Origin: Proteobacteria bacterium UBA6921
Lineage (GTDB): Bacteria; Pseudomonadota; Gammaproteobacteria; SG8-11
Direction of reading: 5' to 3'
Assembly (NCBI GenBank): GCA_002450895.1
Contig: DKAR01000011.1
Coordinates: 84,274-127,260, forward strand
Length of the DNA stretch: 42,987 nucleotides
The translations under genes and the position numbers were made by a program. Positions 32,888-42,800 of the stretch are shown here, piece after piece (position 1 is the first letter of the stretch; the number at the start of each line of letters is the position of its first letter). Under the pieces are notes generated by a model. The model was not told where the DNA came from and ran no database searches. It saw only the letters and a program-made list of their open reading frames with translations.

Positions 32888-35800
32888 CTAACCAGTGTTG
32901 TCTGCCGTGACCAGTACCGCCCAGGGGAAGTCGTTCAACATGTGCGGGAGCGCCATGGATTCGACGGTCTGTCCAGTGAGGCAGTTTTGAAATCGTTGCC
33001 CGGAAAAGGGCATCGTTTCCAGTTCGGTGCCTTGCCAGCTTTGACCTGCCGGGATGGGATGATCAATGTCGGGCACGAGCGTGGCGAACAACCGAGGACA
33101 GACGACAATCATAACCGCATCGCCCAACTTGCGTGCGTAGGCACAGAGGTGTTGCGACTTTGGACCGGAAACACCCATCGGAAAATACTCACCATTCTTC
33201 AATAAGTCTTCCCGTTGCGCGCGCAATTGAAGCAAGCGTGTTGTGACGAACAGCTTGATGCGACCGTCTTCGGGATGAGCAAGCAGCTTGCGCGGATCAC
33301 ACTCTTTCAGGGAATCGAGCAATGAGCGGCGCATCGCATAGTCCACCGGTCGCCGATTGTCGGGATCGACCAATGAGTAGTCCCAGATCTCGTTGCCTTG
33401 GTAGAGATCGGGCATGCCGGGCGCGGTGAGTTTCAAGATCAATTGGGAAATGCTGTTGTACACGCCCAACTGCGCAACGCGCTTTTGCATGGATGAAAAG
33501 TCAGACAGGAAAAGTTTTCCACGTTCCGGATCCAGTAGCGCACGAACAAAGTGCGTCAATCCTTCTTCGTAGCCGACATTCGGATTCAGCCACGAGCTGT
33601 TGACCTTGCCTTCGCGCACGGCCTTCACCATGTACTGCTCAATACGGGCGATGAGGTCAGCGCGCGTTGAATCGTCAGTAAGATCCCATGGCCATGCCCC
33701 AAGCAATATCTGGTACAACAGATATTCGTCGTTGGCGGTTGGCGCGGGTGCGTTGTCCACGTCCGCTTTCTTGGATCGATTGATCCGGCTCCACCGCAGC
33801 AGTGCCGCGTTCCACTCGTCAGTCAACTCCGAAAGCACCGCGAGCCGCGCACGCACGTCCTCAGATCGCTTGCTGTCGTGCGTTGACGTAGAGAGCATTG
33901 CGTGTGGCCACACGCGCGCGCGGTCCAGATTCATGTGGTGGAACTGCGCCACCGACACGCCGAAGCGCCGTGGATCGCCACCGACTTCATTGAGCGCCGT
34001 GAGGCGGTTATAGCTGTAGAACGCCGTGTCCTCCATGCTCTTGGCCATCACGGGGCTGGTGTACTGCTGAACTTTCATCGCGAACGCGGTAACAACGTTT
34101 CGGAATGCATCGGATTTTCCCTCGGCGCGCGATTTAAGCAGCACGTCGCGGATGAAATCAAAAATACTCAGGTCCGCGAGACGCGAGCGCTTGCGCGCCG
34201 CGGCAACCGCCCAGTCGATGTAACGCATGTCGTCCTGCGATGGCGAACTGTCGTCGACATAGGTGCGATAGACCGGAAAGCACGCCACGACGTCCTGCAG
34301 CGCACGGCGCAAGCCGTTGAGCGTGAAATCGCAGGTCGCTCGATCCGCTTCCGCGATGCGACTCAGTTCGCTGGCCAGCACATTCAGTTCGCCCGCCAGT
34401 GCAATGACCATCGTTTGCTGTTTCGCGCGGTAGAGCACGTCGTCAAATGGCTGTGCGTCGCCGGTGAACTCGTGGTAAGTCCGCGAGAGCGCTTCTGCGC
34501 GATCACCGTCGAGCAGCAGGCCCAGGCACGCGTTTGCAAACTCATATCCTGTCGTGCCGTGCACCGGCCAGGATTCCGGCAGGCGTTCGAACGGCGCCAG
34601 AATCTTTTCGACAACGAGATAGAAGTGGCGCTCGTGCTCCTGATCGGAGGCGCCGGTGGATACGGCGCGCTGCAGGCGCGTGAAATACTGCAACGGATCG
34701 TACAGCCCGTCGGGATGGTCGATGCGGAGGCCGTCGATCTTCCCGGTGCGCAGCAATTCAAGAACCAGGCGATGCGTGGCCTGGAATACATCGATATTCT
34801 CCATGCGCAGTGCGGCGAGGTCGTTGATGTCGAAGAATCGGCGGTAATTGATTTCATCTGCCGCAACGCGCCAGTACGCGAGCCGGAACGCCTGCGCCTC
34901 GAGCAGTTCATGCAGCGCGCCGAAGCTGATCGGATTGGTTGGGTCGCCATTGAGCGTTGCGACGTTTTCCTCGACGTAGTGTGTGATGTCCGGTGAACGG
35001 CCACACAGTGTGGCCAGGTGTTGCTTGTGCAACTCCTTGTCGCGGTGGCGCTCGCCCATTTCCTCCGCCGTATGGGCGGAACGCTGCGGCAGGTTGCGGA
35101 ACGCCGTGATGCGGCTCTCGAACTCCAGCAAATCCGGATGGCTTGCGCCGAGCCGCGCCTGCAGGCGGTCAATCCCGAGTGCGAGGATGCGCGGGTATTG
35201 CTGCGGGTCGATCGGGAAGCGGTGCTCGTAATAGAACACGCTGAACTCGCCGCGTTCTCGATCAAACACCAGCTTGAGCTCGCCGCGTTCCAGTACAACT
35301 CCGTACTGCGCGCCCAGCACCGGGATCAGCACCTTGCCGCGTAATTCTTCCTTCAGCGGATACCAGTCGATGTCAAAAAATTTCGCGCGCACGGAGGCGG
35401 GGCCATTTTCCAGCACGTCGAGCCACCACTGGTTATCGCTTCCCATGACGCCCATGTGATTGGGCACCATGTCCAGAATCTGTCCCATGCCGTGCTCGCG
35501 CAATGCAGCGCAGAATTGATCGAAGTCCTCGTTCGAGCCGATCTCGGGATTCAGCGCACTGTGATCGATAATGTCGTAGCCGTGCGTGCTTCCCGGGCGG
35601 GCTTTCAAATAGGGTGAACAGTAGACGTGACTGACGCCAAGCTCTTGTAGGTAAGGCACCAGCGCCGTGGCATCGGAAAACGTAAATGAACGATTGAACT
35701 GGAATCGGTAGGTCGCGCGCGGAATGCGCAAGTCCGGCAGCGGAAAGTATTCCGGCGCGGGCATCAGATGCGGTGTTACTGAACTTCCACGCTCGCGCCG

Positions 35801-37972
35801 CAATCCCGCTGTGATGGCAAGCAGGGCATCGTGATGGCTCCATTCGCGCAGATTGAGTGGCAACTTGCGTCGCCAGTTCGGATGCTGGTCTGACGTCGTC
35901 CCGGGAAGGTTCGACTGGTCCAGGCAACCGAACAAATCTTCACACTGCGCCAACATCAACGCGCACGGCGCGCGCGCGGCGTAGGCGTGCACGGCGGATG
36001 TCAGTTCGGGCGTCAGTTCCGGGACCTGAACCGGATGCACCCCGGTGCCGGGCGGCAACAGCTGTTCGCGCTCCAGCGCCATCAGCAGGCGCGCGCGATC
36101 CTGGGCACGCGCAATCACTTGCGATTCGCGCATGGCATCGTCCGGGAACAGGCCCAGGCGCGCGCGCTCATCCAGATCGTGGCCACGCCAGAATCCGGAC
36201 AGCGTGGGCAGATCGTGGGTGCTGACACAGACAATCGCGCGCGCCGGAAGATCGTGCGGCGCCGAGAATGCGCCGTCGGCAGATTTTTCAAAATACAGGA
36301 CCCGATACAACAAAATGGAGCGTGAGGTGAGTGCGGCGCGAAGATCTTCGGGGACGGTGCCAAGATCCTCGCCAATCACGAGACACCAGTTTCTTCGGCT
36401 TTCCAGCGCGAGGATGGCCAGCATCTCGTCGCGTGGATAGGCGACATACGTGCCCGCGTCGGGGCGCTCACCCTTGGGAATCCAGAACAGGCGTTGCAGT
36501 GCCATCACGTGATCGATGCGCAACGCGCCGGCGTGTTTCATGTTGGTCCGCAGCACGTTGATAAACGGCTGGTAACCCCGCGCGCGCAAGACATGCGGAA
36601 TCGGCACGGGCAAGGCCCAGTTCTGGCCGAACAGATTGAAGTCGTCGGGCGGTGCGCCGAGTTCCGCGCCGTGCGTGTAAAGCGATGGCTCAGACCAGGT
36701 CTCTGATCCGCCGGTCGCCGGAGCCAGGGCGAGATCCTGCATTAAGCCGATGCCCAGGCCGAGTTCCCAGGATCGTTTTCCGACACTGGCGAGCTGTTCC
36801 TCGGCCTGCCATTGCAGGTACTCGAAAAACTCGATGCGATCGACGTGATCCGACGTAAACGCCACGACAGATTTCGAATCGGGGTCGCGATATTCGGTGG
36901 GCCACATCGGCCATCCCCACACGGACGAATCCGTGGCCCGAAAATGTTCCTGCAGCGCCTCAAACAGGGCGTGGCGGCGCAACGCCGTGCCGCGCACACC
37001 CTGAAACGCGCGAAAGGATCGTGCGCGCTCGTCCTCGTTGTGCAAATGGATCTGGCGGAACTGCGCGTACAGGAGTTCGAGCACGCGCCGTTTGGCGGCG
37101 GCAATACCGTTGTACTCCACACGATCGCTGCCGCGCAACGCGCGCAGCTGCGCCTGAAATTCGGGATCCTCCACCGCGGCGCGCGCCGCATCGCATTCTG
37201 AATATTCCGGGATGATCTCGACATCGAGGTACAGGATGTTCAAAAACGCCCGGCTGGAAGGATTGTATGGACTGTCATGCGCGAGATTGTCGGGAAACAG
37301 GGCGTGAAGCGGATTGATGGCTACCGTGCCGGCGCCTTCGGACGCGGCGAATTCCACGAGCGCGCGCAGGTCGGTGAAATCGCCGATACCCCAGTTGCGT
37401 TGCGTACGAAGTCCATACAATTGCGCGGCGAGTCCCCAGGCTCGGTGTTCGCCGCGCACGGCTTCCGGTGTATAGCAGCGACGCGGAGCGACAATGACGC
37501 GCATGCGGTGCGTCTCTGTTTCACCCGGTATTTCAAAATCGTGATAACCCATCGGGAGACGCTGATTGATCGTGACGCGATAACGCTGCATTGCTTCATG
37601 CGCGCCCGCGCCGGTCTGTCCGGGTTCGCCCTTCGCAGGAACCAGCGATCCTTCACGCAGCTCGCCGCTTTCGAGCCGCAATCGCCACCGTTGTGCCCGG
37701 TCGGCAAGCGTCTTCGCAATATTGATGTCAATTGCGAGTGTGGGAGCGTCATCCTGTGTGACACAGACGGGCGGCAACATGGCGCGCCACTGTTCGTTTT
37801 CGAAACGTCGCAATGACGCTTCGACTTCAGCGTCGGTGGTAGCCGGGATTCCCATTGCAGCGAGTAGCGCGCGGAGCGTCGACTCGGGGGCAACGCAATG
37901 CTTTCCCCAGATGTCGTGGTAGCTCACCTGGATGCCGTAGTTCCCGCAAAGCGTTTCAAGCGCGAGATTCAA
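32888..37972 (-). CDS. 4-alpha-glucanotransferase - maltooligosyltrehalose synthase fusion (MalQ-TreY)
   Basis: This is a single 1694-residue frame encoding two GH enzymes. Residues 1 to about 735 are MalQ (GH77). The nucleophile is in ALRIDHVMAL, the acid Glu in VIGEDLGTVP, and the third Asp in STHDLPT. It shuffles glucan chains between maltooligosaccharides. Residues about 745-1694 are TreY (GH13): ATYRFQFN, SPYLKARPGSTHGYDI, DMVPNHMG, GLRIDHPDG with the nucleophile, VEKIL with the acid Glu, and STHDSKRSEDVRARL. It turns the reducing end of a maltooligosaccharide into a trehalosyl unit. Both catalytic sets look complete. The start ATG overlaps the treZ stop by four bases, so TreZ, which releases trehalose from the TreY product, is made in step. 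Fused MalQ-TreY proteins are known in proteobacteria. Confidence 0.93.
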   Translation of the reverse strand: MNLALETLCGNYGIQVSYHDIWGKHCVAPESTLRALLAAMGIPATTDAEVEASLRRFENEQWRAMLPPVCVTQDDAPTLAIDINIAKTLADRAQRWRLRLESGELREGSLVPAKGEPGQTGAGAHEAMQRYRVTINQRLPMGYHDFEIPGETETHRMRVIVAPRRCYTPEAVRGEHRAWGLAAQLYGLRTQRNWGIGDFTDLRALVEFAASEGAGTVAINPLHALFPDNLAHDSPYNPSSRAFLNILYLDVEIIPEYSECDAARAAVEDPEFQAQLRALRGSDRVEYNGIAAAKRRVLELLYAQFRQIHLHNEDERARSFRAFQGVRGTALRRHALFEALQEHFRATDSSVWGWPMWPTEYRDPDSKSVVAFTSDHVDRIEFFEYLQWQAEEQLASVGKRSWELGLGIGLMQDLALAPATGGSETWSEPSLYTHGAELGAPPDDFNLFGQNWALPVPIPHVLRARGYQPFINVLRTNMKHAGALRIDHVMALQRLFWIPKGERPDAGTYVAYPRDEMLAILALESRRNWCLVIGEDLGTVPEDLRAALTSRSILLYRVLYFEKSADGAFSAPHDLPARAIVCVSTHDLPTLSGFWRGHDLDERARLGLFPDDAMRESQVIARAQDRARLLMALEREQLLPPGTGVHPVQVPELTPELTSAVHAYAARAPCALMLAQCEDLFGCLDQSNLPGTTSDQHPNWRRKLPLNLREWSHHDALLAITAGLRRERGSSVTPHLMPAPEYFPLPDLRIPRATYRFQFNRSFTFSDATALVPYLQELGVSHVYCSPYLKARPGSTHGYDIIDHSALNPEIGSNEDFDQFCAALREHGMGQILDMVPNHMGVMGSDNQWWLDVLENGPASVRAKFFDIDWYPLKEELRGKVLIPVLGAQYGVVLERGELKLVFDRERGEFSVFYYEHRFPIDPQQYPRILALGIDRLQARLGASHPDLLEFESRITAFRNLPQRSAHTAEEMGERHRDKELHKQHLATLCGRSPDITHYVEENVATLNGDPTNPISFGALHELLEAQAFRLAYWRVAADEINYRRFFDINDLAALRMENIDVFQATHRLVLELLRTGKIDGLRIDHPDGLYDPLQYFTRLQRAVSTGASDQEHERHFYLVVEKILAPFERLPESWPVHGTTGYEFANACLGLLLDGDRAEALSRTYHEFTGDAQPFDDVLYRAKQQTMVIALAGELNVLASELSRIAEADRATCDFTLNGLRRALQDVVACFPVYRTYVDDSSPSQDDMRYIDWAVAAARKRSRLADLSIFDFIRDVLLKSRAEGKSDAFRNVVTAFAMKVQQYTSPVMAKSMEDTAFYSYNRLTALNEVGGDPRRFGVSVAQFHHMNLDRARVWPHAMLSTSTHDSKRSEDVRARLAVLSELTDEWNAALLRWSRINRSKKADVDNAPAPTANDEYLLYQILLGAWPWDLTDDSTRADLIARIEQYMVKAVREGKVNSSWLNPNVGYEEGLTHFVRALLDPERGKLFLSDFSSMQKRVAQLGVYNSISQLILKLTAPGMPDLYQGNEIWDYSLVDPDNRRPVDYAMRRSLLDSLKECDPRKLLAHPEDGRIKLFVTTRLLQLRAQREDLLKNGEYFPMGVSGPKSQHLCAYARKLGDAVMIVVCPRLFATLVPDIDHPIPAGQSWQGTELETMPFSGQRFQNCLTGQTVESMALPHMLNDFPWAVLVTADNTG

Positions 37973-39774
37973 GTTGTTTCACCTTGTTCCTTGCGCAGAA
38001 ACCAGCGCACGTTCCACGCACCAACACCGTGTGCGGCCGGATTTACTTCGTGCAGCGGCGCGTCGCCGGTTGAAAAACCTTCATGCGCGGAATCCGAATA
38101 GTTGCCGATGAGGCGCAACGCCGTGCCCGAGGCAAAGCGCCACTCGACGCGCAGCACTGATGGGGCCTCGATGTCGAACTGTGCGGAAACCGGAACCTCG
38201 CGTCGTAACGGAACGATGTGGCGGGCGCGCAGCCGGAGCAAGTCGCGATACAACTGGAGGACTTCAGAATGTGGTGGACTGGAAACGCAATTCCAGTTCA
38301 GTGCGCAATGCGCAAAGGTTTCGACGGCATTCGGATCGGGAATCGCCTCCCGCGCGGACGGCTCGGAAAATTTGCGAAAGCGTGCGAACTCGCGGCGCCG
38401 GCCTTCGGTAACGTTGCGGGCGAGATCCCCGCTGAAGTCGCAGAAATAAAGGAACGGATTCGGTGTCGCGAATTCCTCGCCCATGAACAACATCGGGGTT
38501 GAAGGGGCCAGCAATATGGTGCTGATCATTGCGCGCAGCGCGGCGGGAGAAGCCAGGTGATGCATGCGCTCGCCGAGGGCGCGATTACCGACCTGATCGT
38601 GCGTTTGAATGAAGTTGATGAACGCCGACGGCGGTAGGTCCGCACTGGGCTCGCCGCGCGGCGTGTCGTGACGAAAAGCCGAAAGTTCTCCCTGAAACGC
38701 AAATCCCTGCGCGAGGCAGCGGCCGAGGTGGCGGATCGGCTCGTCCGCATAGTCGGCGTAATAGCCGTCGGTTTCGCCGGTCGCAAGGATATGCAGCGCA
38801 TGGTGCGTATCGTCATTCCATTGCGCTTCGTATCCTTTCGGATTGCGCAGATAGTGCGCCTGGTTGTTGTCGTTTTCGAGGATCAGGTGGATCCGCCGTG
38901 CCGGATCGATACTCTCGCGCACCGTCGTCGCGAGTTCCTCGAGAATGTCTGGCGTGGAGTCATCGCAGATCGCGTGCACGGCGTCGAGCCGCAGGCCATC
39001 CATGTGAAACTCGTTGATCCAATACAGCGCGTTGTGAATCATGAAGTCGCGTACGACGCGACGGCCGTCGCCGTCGTAGTTGATCGCCGCGCCCCACGGC
39101 GTGTGATGGCGCTCGGTGAAGAAGGGCTTGGCGTACACCCACAGGTAATTTCCGTCCGGGCCAAAGTGGTTGTACACCACATCCATCAGCACCATGAGGC
39201 CGCGTGCATGTGCAGCCTGCACGAATCGTTTCAGGTCCTCCGGTCGTCCATACGCCGCTTCCGGAGCAAAATGCAGCACGCCGTCATACCCCCAGCCGCG
39301 CGCGCCGGGAAAGTCGGAGACCGGCATCAGTTCAATGGCTGTGATACCCAAATTCGCGAGGTAGTCGAGCTTTTTCTCTGCTGCGGCGAATGTTCCCTCC
39401 GGCGTAAATGTTCCGACATGCAATTCGTAGATGACGGCTTCTTCCCACGGTCGCCCGCGCCATTGCGTGTCGTTCCAGGTAAAGACAAGCGGATCGATGA
39501 TCTCGCTGGGTCCGTGCACGTCCTTCGGATTGAAGCGGGACGCCGGATCCGGAACGTCGAGGGTATCGTCGATTCGAAATTGATACAGATCGCCGGATCG
39601 GGCATCGGCGACATGCAGTTCAAACCAGCCGCCGTCACGCCGGCTCATCGCCAGTTCGCGTTTTCCACGGGTGAGTTTCAGCGCAACACGGTTCGCGCTT
39701 GGTGCCCACAAGCGAAACTGTGCGCCAAACTCAGCGAGTTCACAGCCAAACGGCATGGAATGCTGTCGTTGCAT
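37969..39774 (-). CDS. treZ: Maltooligosyltrehalose trehalohydrolase TreZ
   Basis: TreZ cuts free trehalose from maltooligosyltrehalose made by TreY. This 601-residue protein has an N-terminal CBM48-like beta-sandwich (about 1-100, with FGCELAEFGAQFRLWAPSA). The GH13 barrel follows with GWGYDGVLHFAPEAAYG, DVVYNHFGPDGNYL, the nucleophile in GLRLDAVHAI, the acid Glu in LILENDNN, and TQTHDQVGNRA. Length is normal. AAGGAG precedes the ATG at 39774, and the upstream treS-maltokinase gene ends 44 bases away. The next gene starts within its stop codon. No signal peptide is seen, so it is cytosolic. Confidence 0.94.
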   Translation of the reverse strand: MQRQHSMPFGCELAEFGAQFRLWAPSANRVALKLTRGKRELAMSRRDGGWFELHVADARSGDLYQFRIDDTLDVPDPASRFNPKDVHGPSEIIDPLVFTWNDTQWRGRPWEEAVIYELHVGTFTPEGTFAAAEKKLDYLANLGITAIELMPVSDFPGARGWGYDGVLHFAPEAAYGRPEDLKRFVQAAHARGLMVLMDVVYNHFGPDGNYLWVYAKPFFTERHHTPWGAAINYDGDGRRVVRDFMIHNALYWINEFHMDGLRLDAVHAICDDSTPDILEELATTVRESIDPARRIHLILENDNNQAHYLRNPKGYEAQWNDDTHHALHILATGETDGYYADYADEPIRHLGRCLAQGFAFQGELSAFRHDTPRGEPSADLPPSAFINFIQTHDQVGNRALGERMHHLASPAALRAMISTILLAPSTPMLFMGEEFATPNPFLYFCDFSGDLARNVTEGRRREFARFRKFSEPSAREAIPDPNAVETFAHCALNWNCVSSPPHSEVLQLYRDLLRLRARHIVPLRREVPVSAQFDIEAPSVLRVEWRFASGTALRLIGNYSDSAHEGFSTGDAPLHEVNPAAHGVGAWNVRWFLRKEQGETT

Positions 39775-39818
39775 TCAGTTTGCTCCTTGTTTTACCGGAG
39801 CGCATCGCGAGCAGAACG

Positions 39819-42800
39819 TCAGTCGACGGAATGTCCGAGGCGGCCGATTTCCATCAGCTCCATGGCTCCTTGCAGCGGAATATCAATCCATTGTGGCCGG
39901 TTGTTCAGCTCGTAGCGCAATTCATACATGACCTTTTCGACCAGCAGCAGATCACGCAGTCGCTGCGCATGCGCCTCGTTGGCGGGGAACATCGGATTCT
40001 CATCGACTGTCTCGCGATAGCCCTTGAAGAATTCCTCGCATGCGCTCTGGCGCCAGGAGTTTGCGGCCGCTTTCAGCACCGCAAGTTGTTCAGGTCGCTG
40101 CGGATGGATTCGCTTGACCGCCGCGGCGGCGGCATAGCTGAACGAACGCAACATACCGGCGAGGTCTTTCAACGGCGTGTGGCGGGCACGACGTTCTTCC
40201 AGCGAGCGTGTCGGCTCGCCTTCGAAGTCGATGATCAGGAAATCGTTATTGGCGAGCAGGACCTGACCGAGGTGGTAGTCGCCGTGATAGCGAATCTTGA
40301 TGGCGCGAATGCGGGCGAGCGGGGCCGGGTCGCAGCGGGCGAGCAGGCTCGCGCGCTGTTCCAGCACCGCGTGCGCGGCCATGCGGGTTTCCTCCGGCAG
40401 CTCATCGATCCGTTTCTTCAGATCGTTGAGCGTGTTGTGCACTTCGGCCCGAACCTGGTCGCACCAGCGCTCGATATCTTCACGCAGCACCGGCTCCTGT
40501 CCAAAGTTCGGATCCACCGTTGGCATCGCCAGCGCCTTGTGCAGTTCTGCGGTGCGCACGCCGAGCAGGTGAACCAGCGCAAGGTAGGCCGCGTGGGGCG
40601 AACCGCCTTCCGCAGGCATTTCGCAGCCAGCATCGGAGGCGCAGGTTTCGAGGAAGCGCTCCAGGTAGTCCTGCGTGTATGCCCACATGCTGCCCTGGTT
40701 CGGCACGTAGCGCTGCAGCAGGGCGAGCGTATAGACCGCGCCATCCTCCTGTTCGTATTCAATTGCACCGATGACCGGAACGGTGTGCAGGAACGGTGAC
40801 GTCTCCGTGAGGAATCGTCCGATTTCCAGTTCCGGATTGGAACCGGCGCGGGCGCGACGGTACACCTTGAGGAACATTTCGTTGCCAAGCGTAAGCGACG
40901 TATTGCTCTGGTCCATTGACGGGCGGTAAATCTCCCCGTTCAGGCCGTGCGAGTACATCGGGAACAATCGCGTCGAGGCAAAACGGATGCGACCGTGGCT
41001 GAGCGGCATCATCGCGTTCTGACCAATCGCCCGCACGACGGCACGCACGACTTCATCATCGCGCAGCGCATCGATCAGCAATCCCATGCGCGCCTTCTGG
41101 CGCACCTTGGCGACCGTCCATGCGCCGAGCTTGCGCAGTTGCTCGTCGGAGTCGGGTTCCTCCCACACAATGGCAAGCGGCAGGAAGTACGTGTGCGCCT
41201 CGCCGTCATTGAAGGTGACTTCGACAAAATTCAGCAGGCGCCGGCTGCCTTCTTCATCGAGTTCGCCGAGCGGCTTCAGTGATACAGATGCGATGGTGTG
41301 GCCTTTGCCGGCAAACCAGCGTTGCTGTTGCAGGTAGTGCGGAAGAATGTCCTTCTCGAGTTGCGCGCGGGTGCGCTGTGCCGTCAGGCGACGCACGTCG
41401 TTGCCCGAACTCTTGCCGGCGATCAGCGCGCCCCAGCCCTCAACCAGGACAAGGACCGGGAGTTCTTCGCGCGCAATGACTTCGGTATGCCAGCTGGGCG
41501 AGTCCTCGTTCTTGTTCAGGCTGAAACCGTAAAAACCATAGCCCGGCAGCGTGAGCAGATAGGGAAGTTCGCCGATCGGAGGGAATGGCGTGCGGCCCAC
41601 GAGTTCCATCGGGACGTAACCCTTGAAGCGCGCCAGATCGAGTTCCACTGGCTGCGGGTTGCGGGAAAGATTGGCGACGCAAAGGATGATTTCACTCTCA
41701 TACTCGCGAAGGTACGCCAGGATCTTGCGGTTGCCGGGGCGCAGAAAAACCAGTGTCCCGCGACCAAATGCGCGATACGTCTTGCGCACCGCGATGAGTC
41801 GTCGCATCCAGTTGAGCAGTGAGGTCGGATTGCGGCTCTGCGCTTCGACGTTCAGCGCTTCGTAACCATACACCGCATCCATGATGGGCGGCAGGAACAT
41901 GCGCGCGGGATCCGTGCGCGAGAATCCGGCATTGCGATCGGGACTCCATTGCATCGGCGTGCGTACGCCGTTGCGATCGCCGAGAAAGATGTTGTCGCCC
42001 ATGCCGAGTTCGTCGCCGTAATAAATGATCGGCGTGCCGGGCAGCGTCATCAGCAGGATGTTCATCAGCTCGATCTTGGCGCGATTGTTCTCCATCAGCG
42101 GCGCGAGGCGGCGGCGGATGCCCACGTTGACGCGCATGCGCGGATCGTCGGCATACATGCGGTACATGTAGTCGCGTTCCTTGTCGGTCACCATTTCGAG
42201 CGTCAGCTCATCGTGGTTGCGGAGGAAGATGGCCCATTGGCAGCTTTCCGGAATGTCCGGCGTCTGCTGCATGATCTCGACGATAGGGTGGCGATCTTCC
42301 TGCGCGATGGCCATGTACATGCGTGGCATCAGCGGAAAGTGATACGCCATGTGGCACTCGTCGGCATCCCCGAAATATTCGCGCACGTCTTCGGGCCACT
42401 GATTGGCCTCGGCGAGGAACATGCGGTTCTGGTAATGCTTGTCGAGCTGCGCGCGCAGCATTTTGATGATCGAGTGCGTTTCCGGAAGATTCTCGTTGTT
42501 GGTACCTTCGCGTTCGACAAGGTACGGAATGGCGTCGAGTCGCACGCCGTCAACGCCCATGTCGAACCAGAAGCGCATCACGCGCAGCACGGCCTTCACG
42601 ACATGGGGATTGTCGAAGTTCAGATCAGGCTGGTGTGAAAAGAAACGATGCCAGTAATACGCTTTTGCTTCCTCGTCCCAGGTCCAGTTCGATTTCTCGG
42701 TGTCGGTGAAGATGATGCGCGTTTCCGGATACTTCTTGTCGTCGTCGCTCCACACGTAGTAGTCGCGCTTGATCGATCCGGCCGGCGCCTTGCGCGCCGC

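Noticed and set aside
33902..34996. 364-codon open frame on the plus strand
   Set aside because: It lies wholly antisense to the TreY half of the fusion, has no ribosome site or recognisable domain, and shows the Arg-rich composition of a shadow frame.
38668..39915. 415-codon open frame on the plus strand
   Set aside because: Antisense to treZ, whose GH13 motifs are complete; the antisense translation has no family features.
39699..40799. 366-codon open frame on the plus strand
   Set aside because: Antisense to the maltokinase part of the TreS fusion; composition fits a shadow frame in GC-rich DNA.
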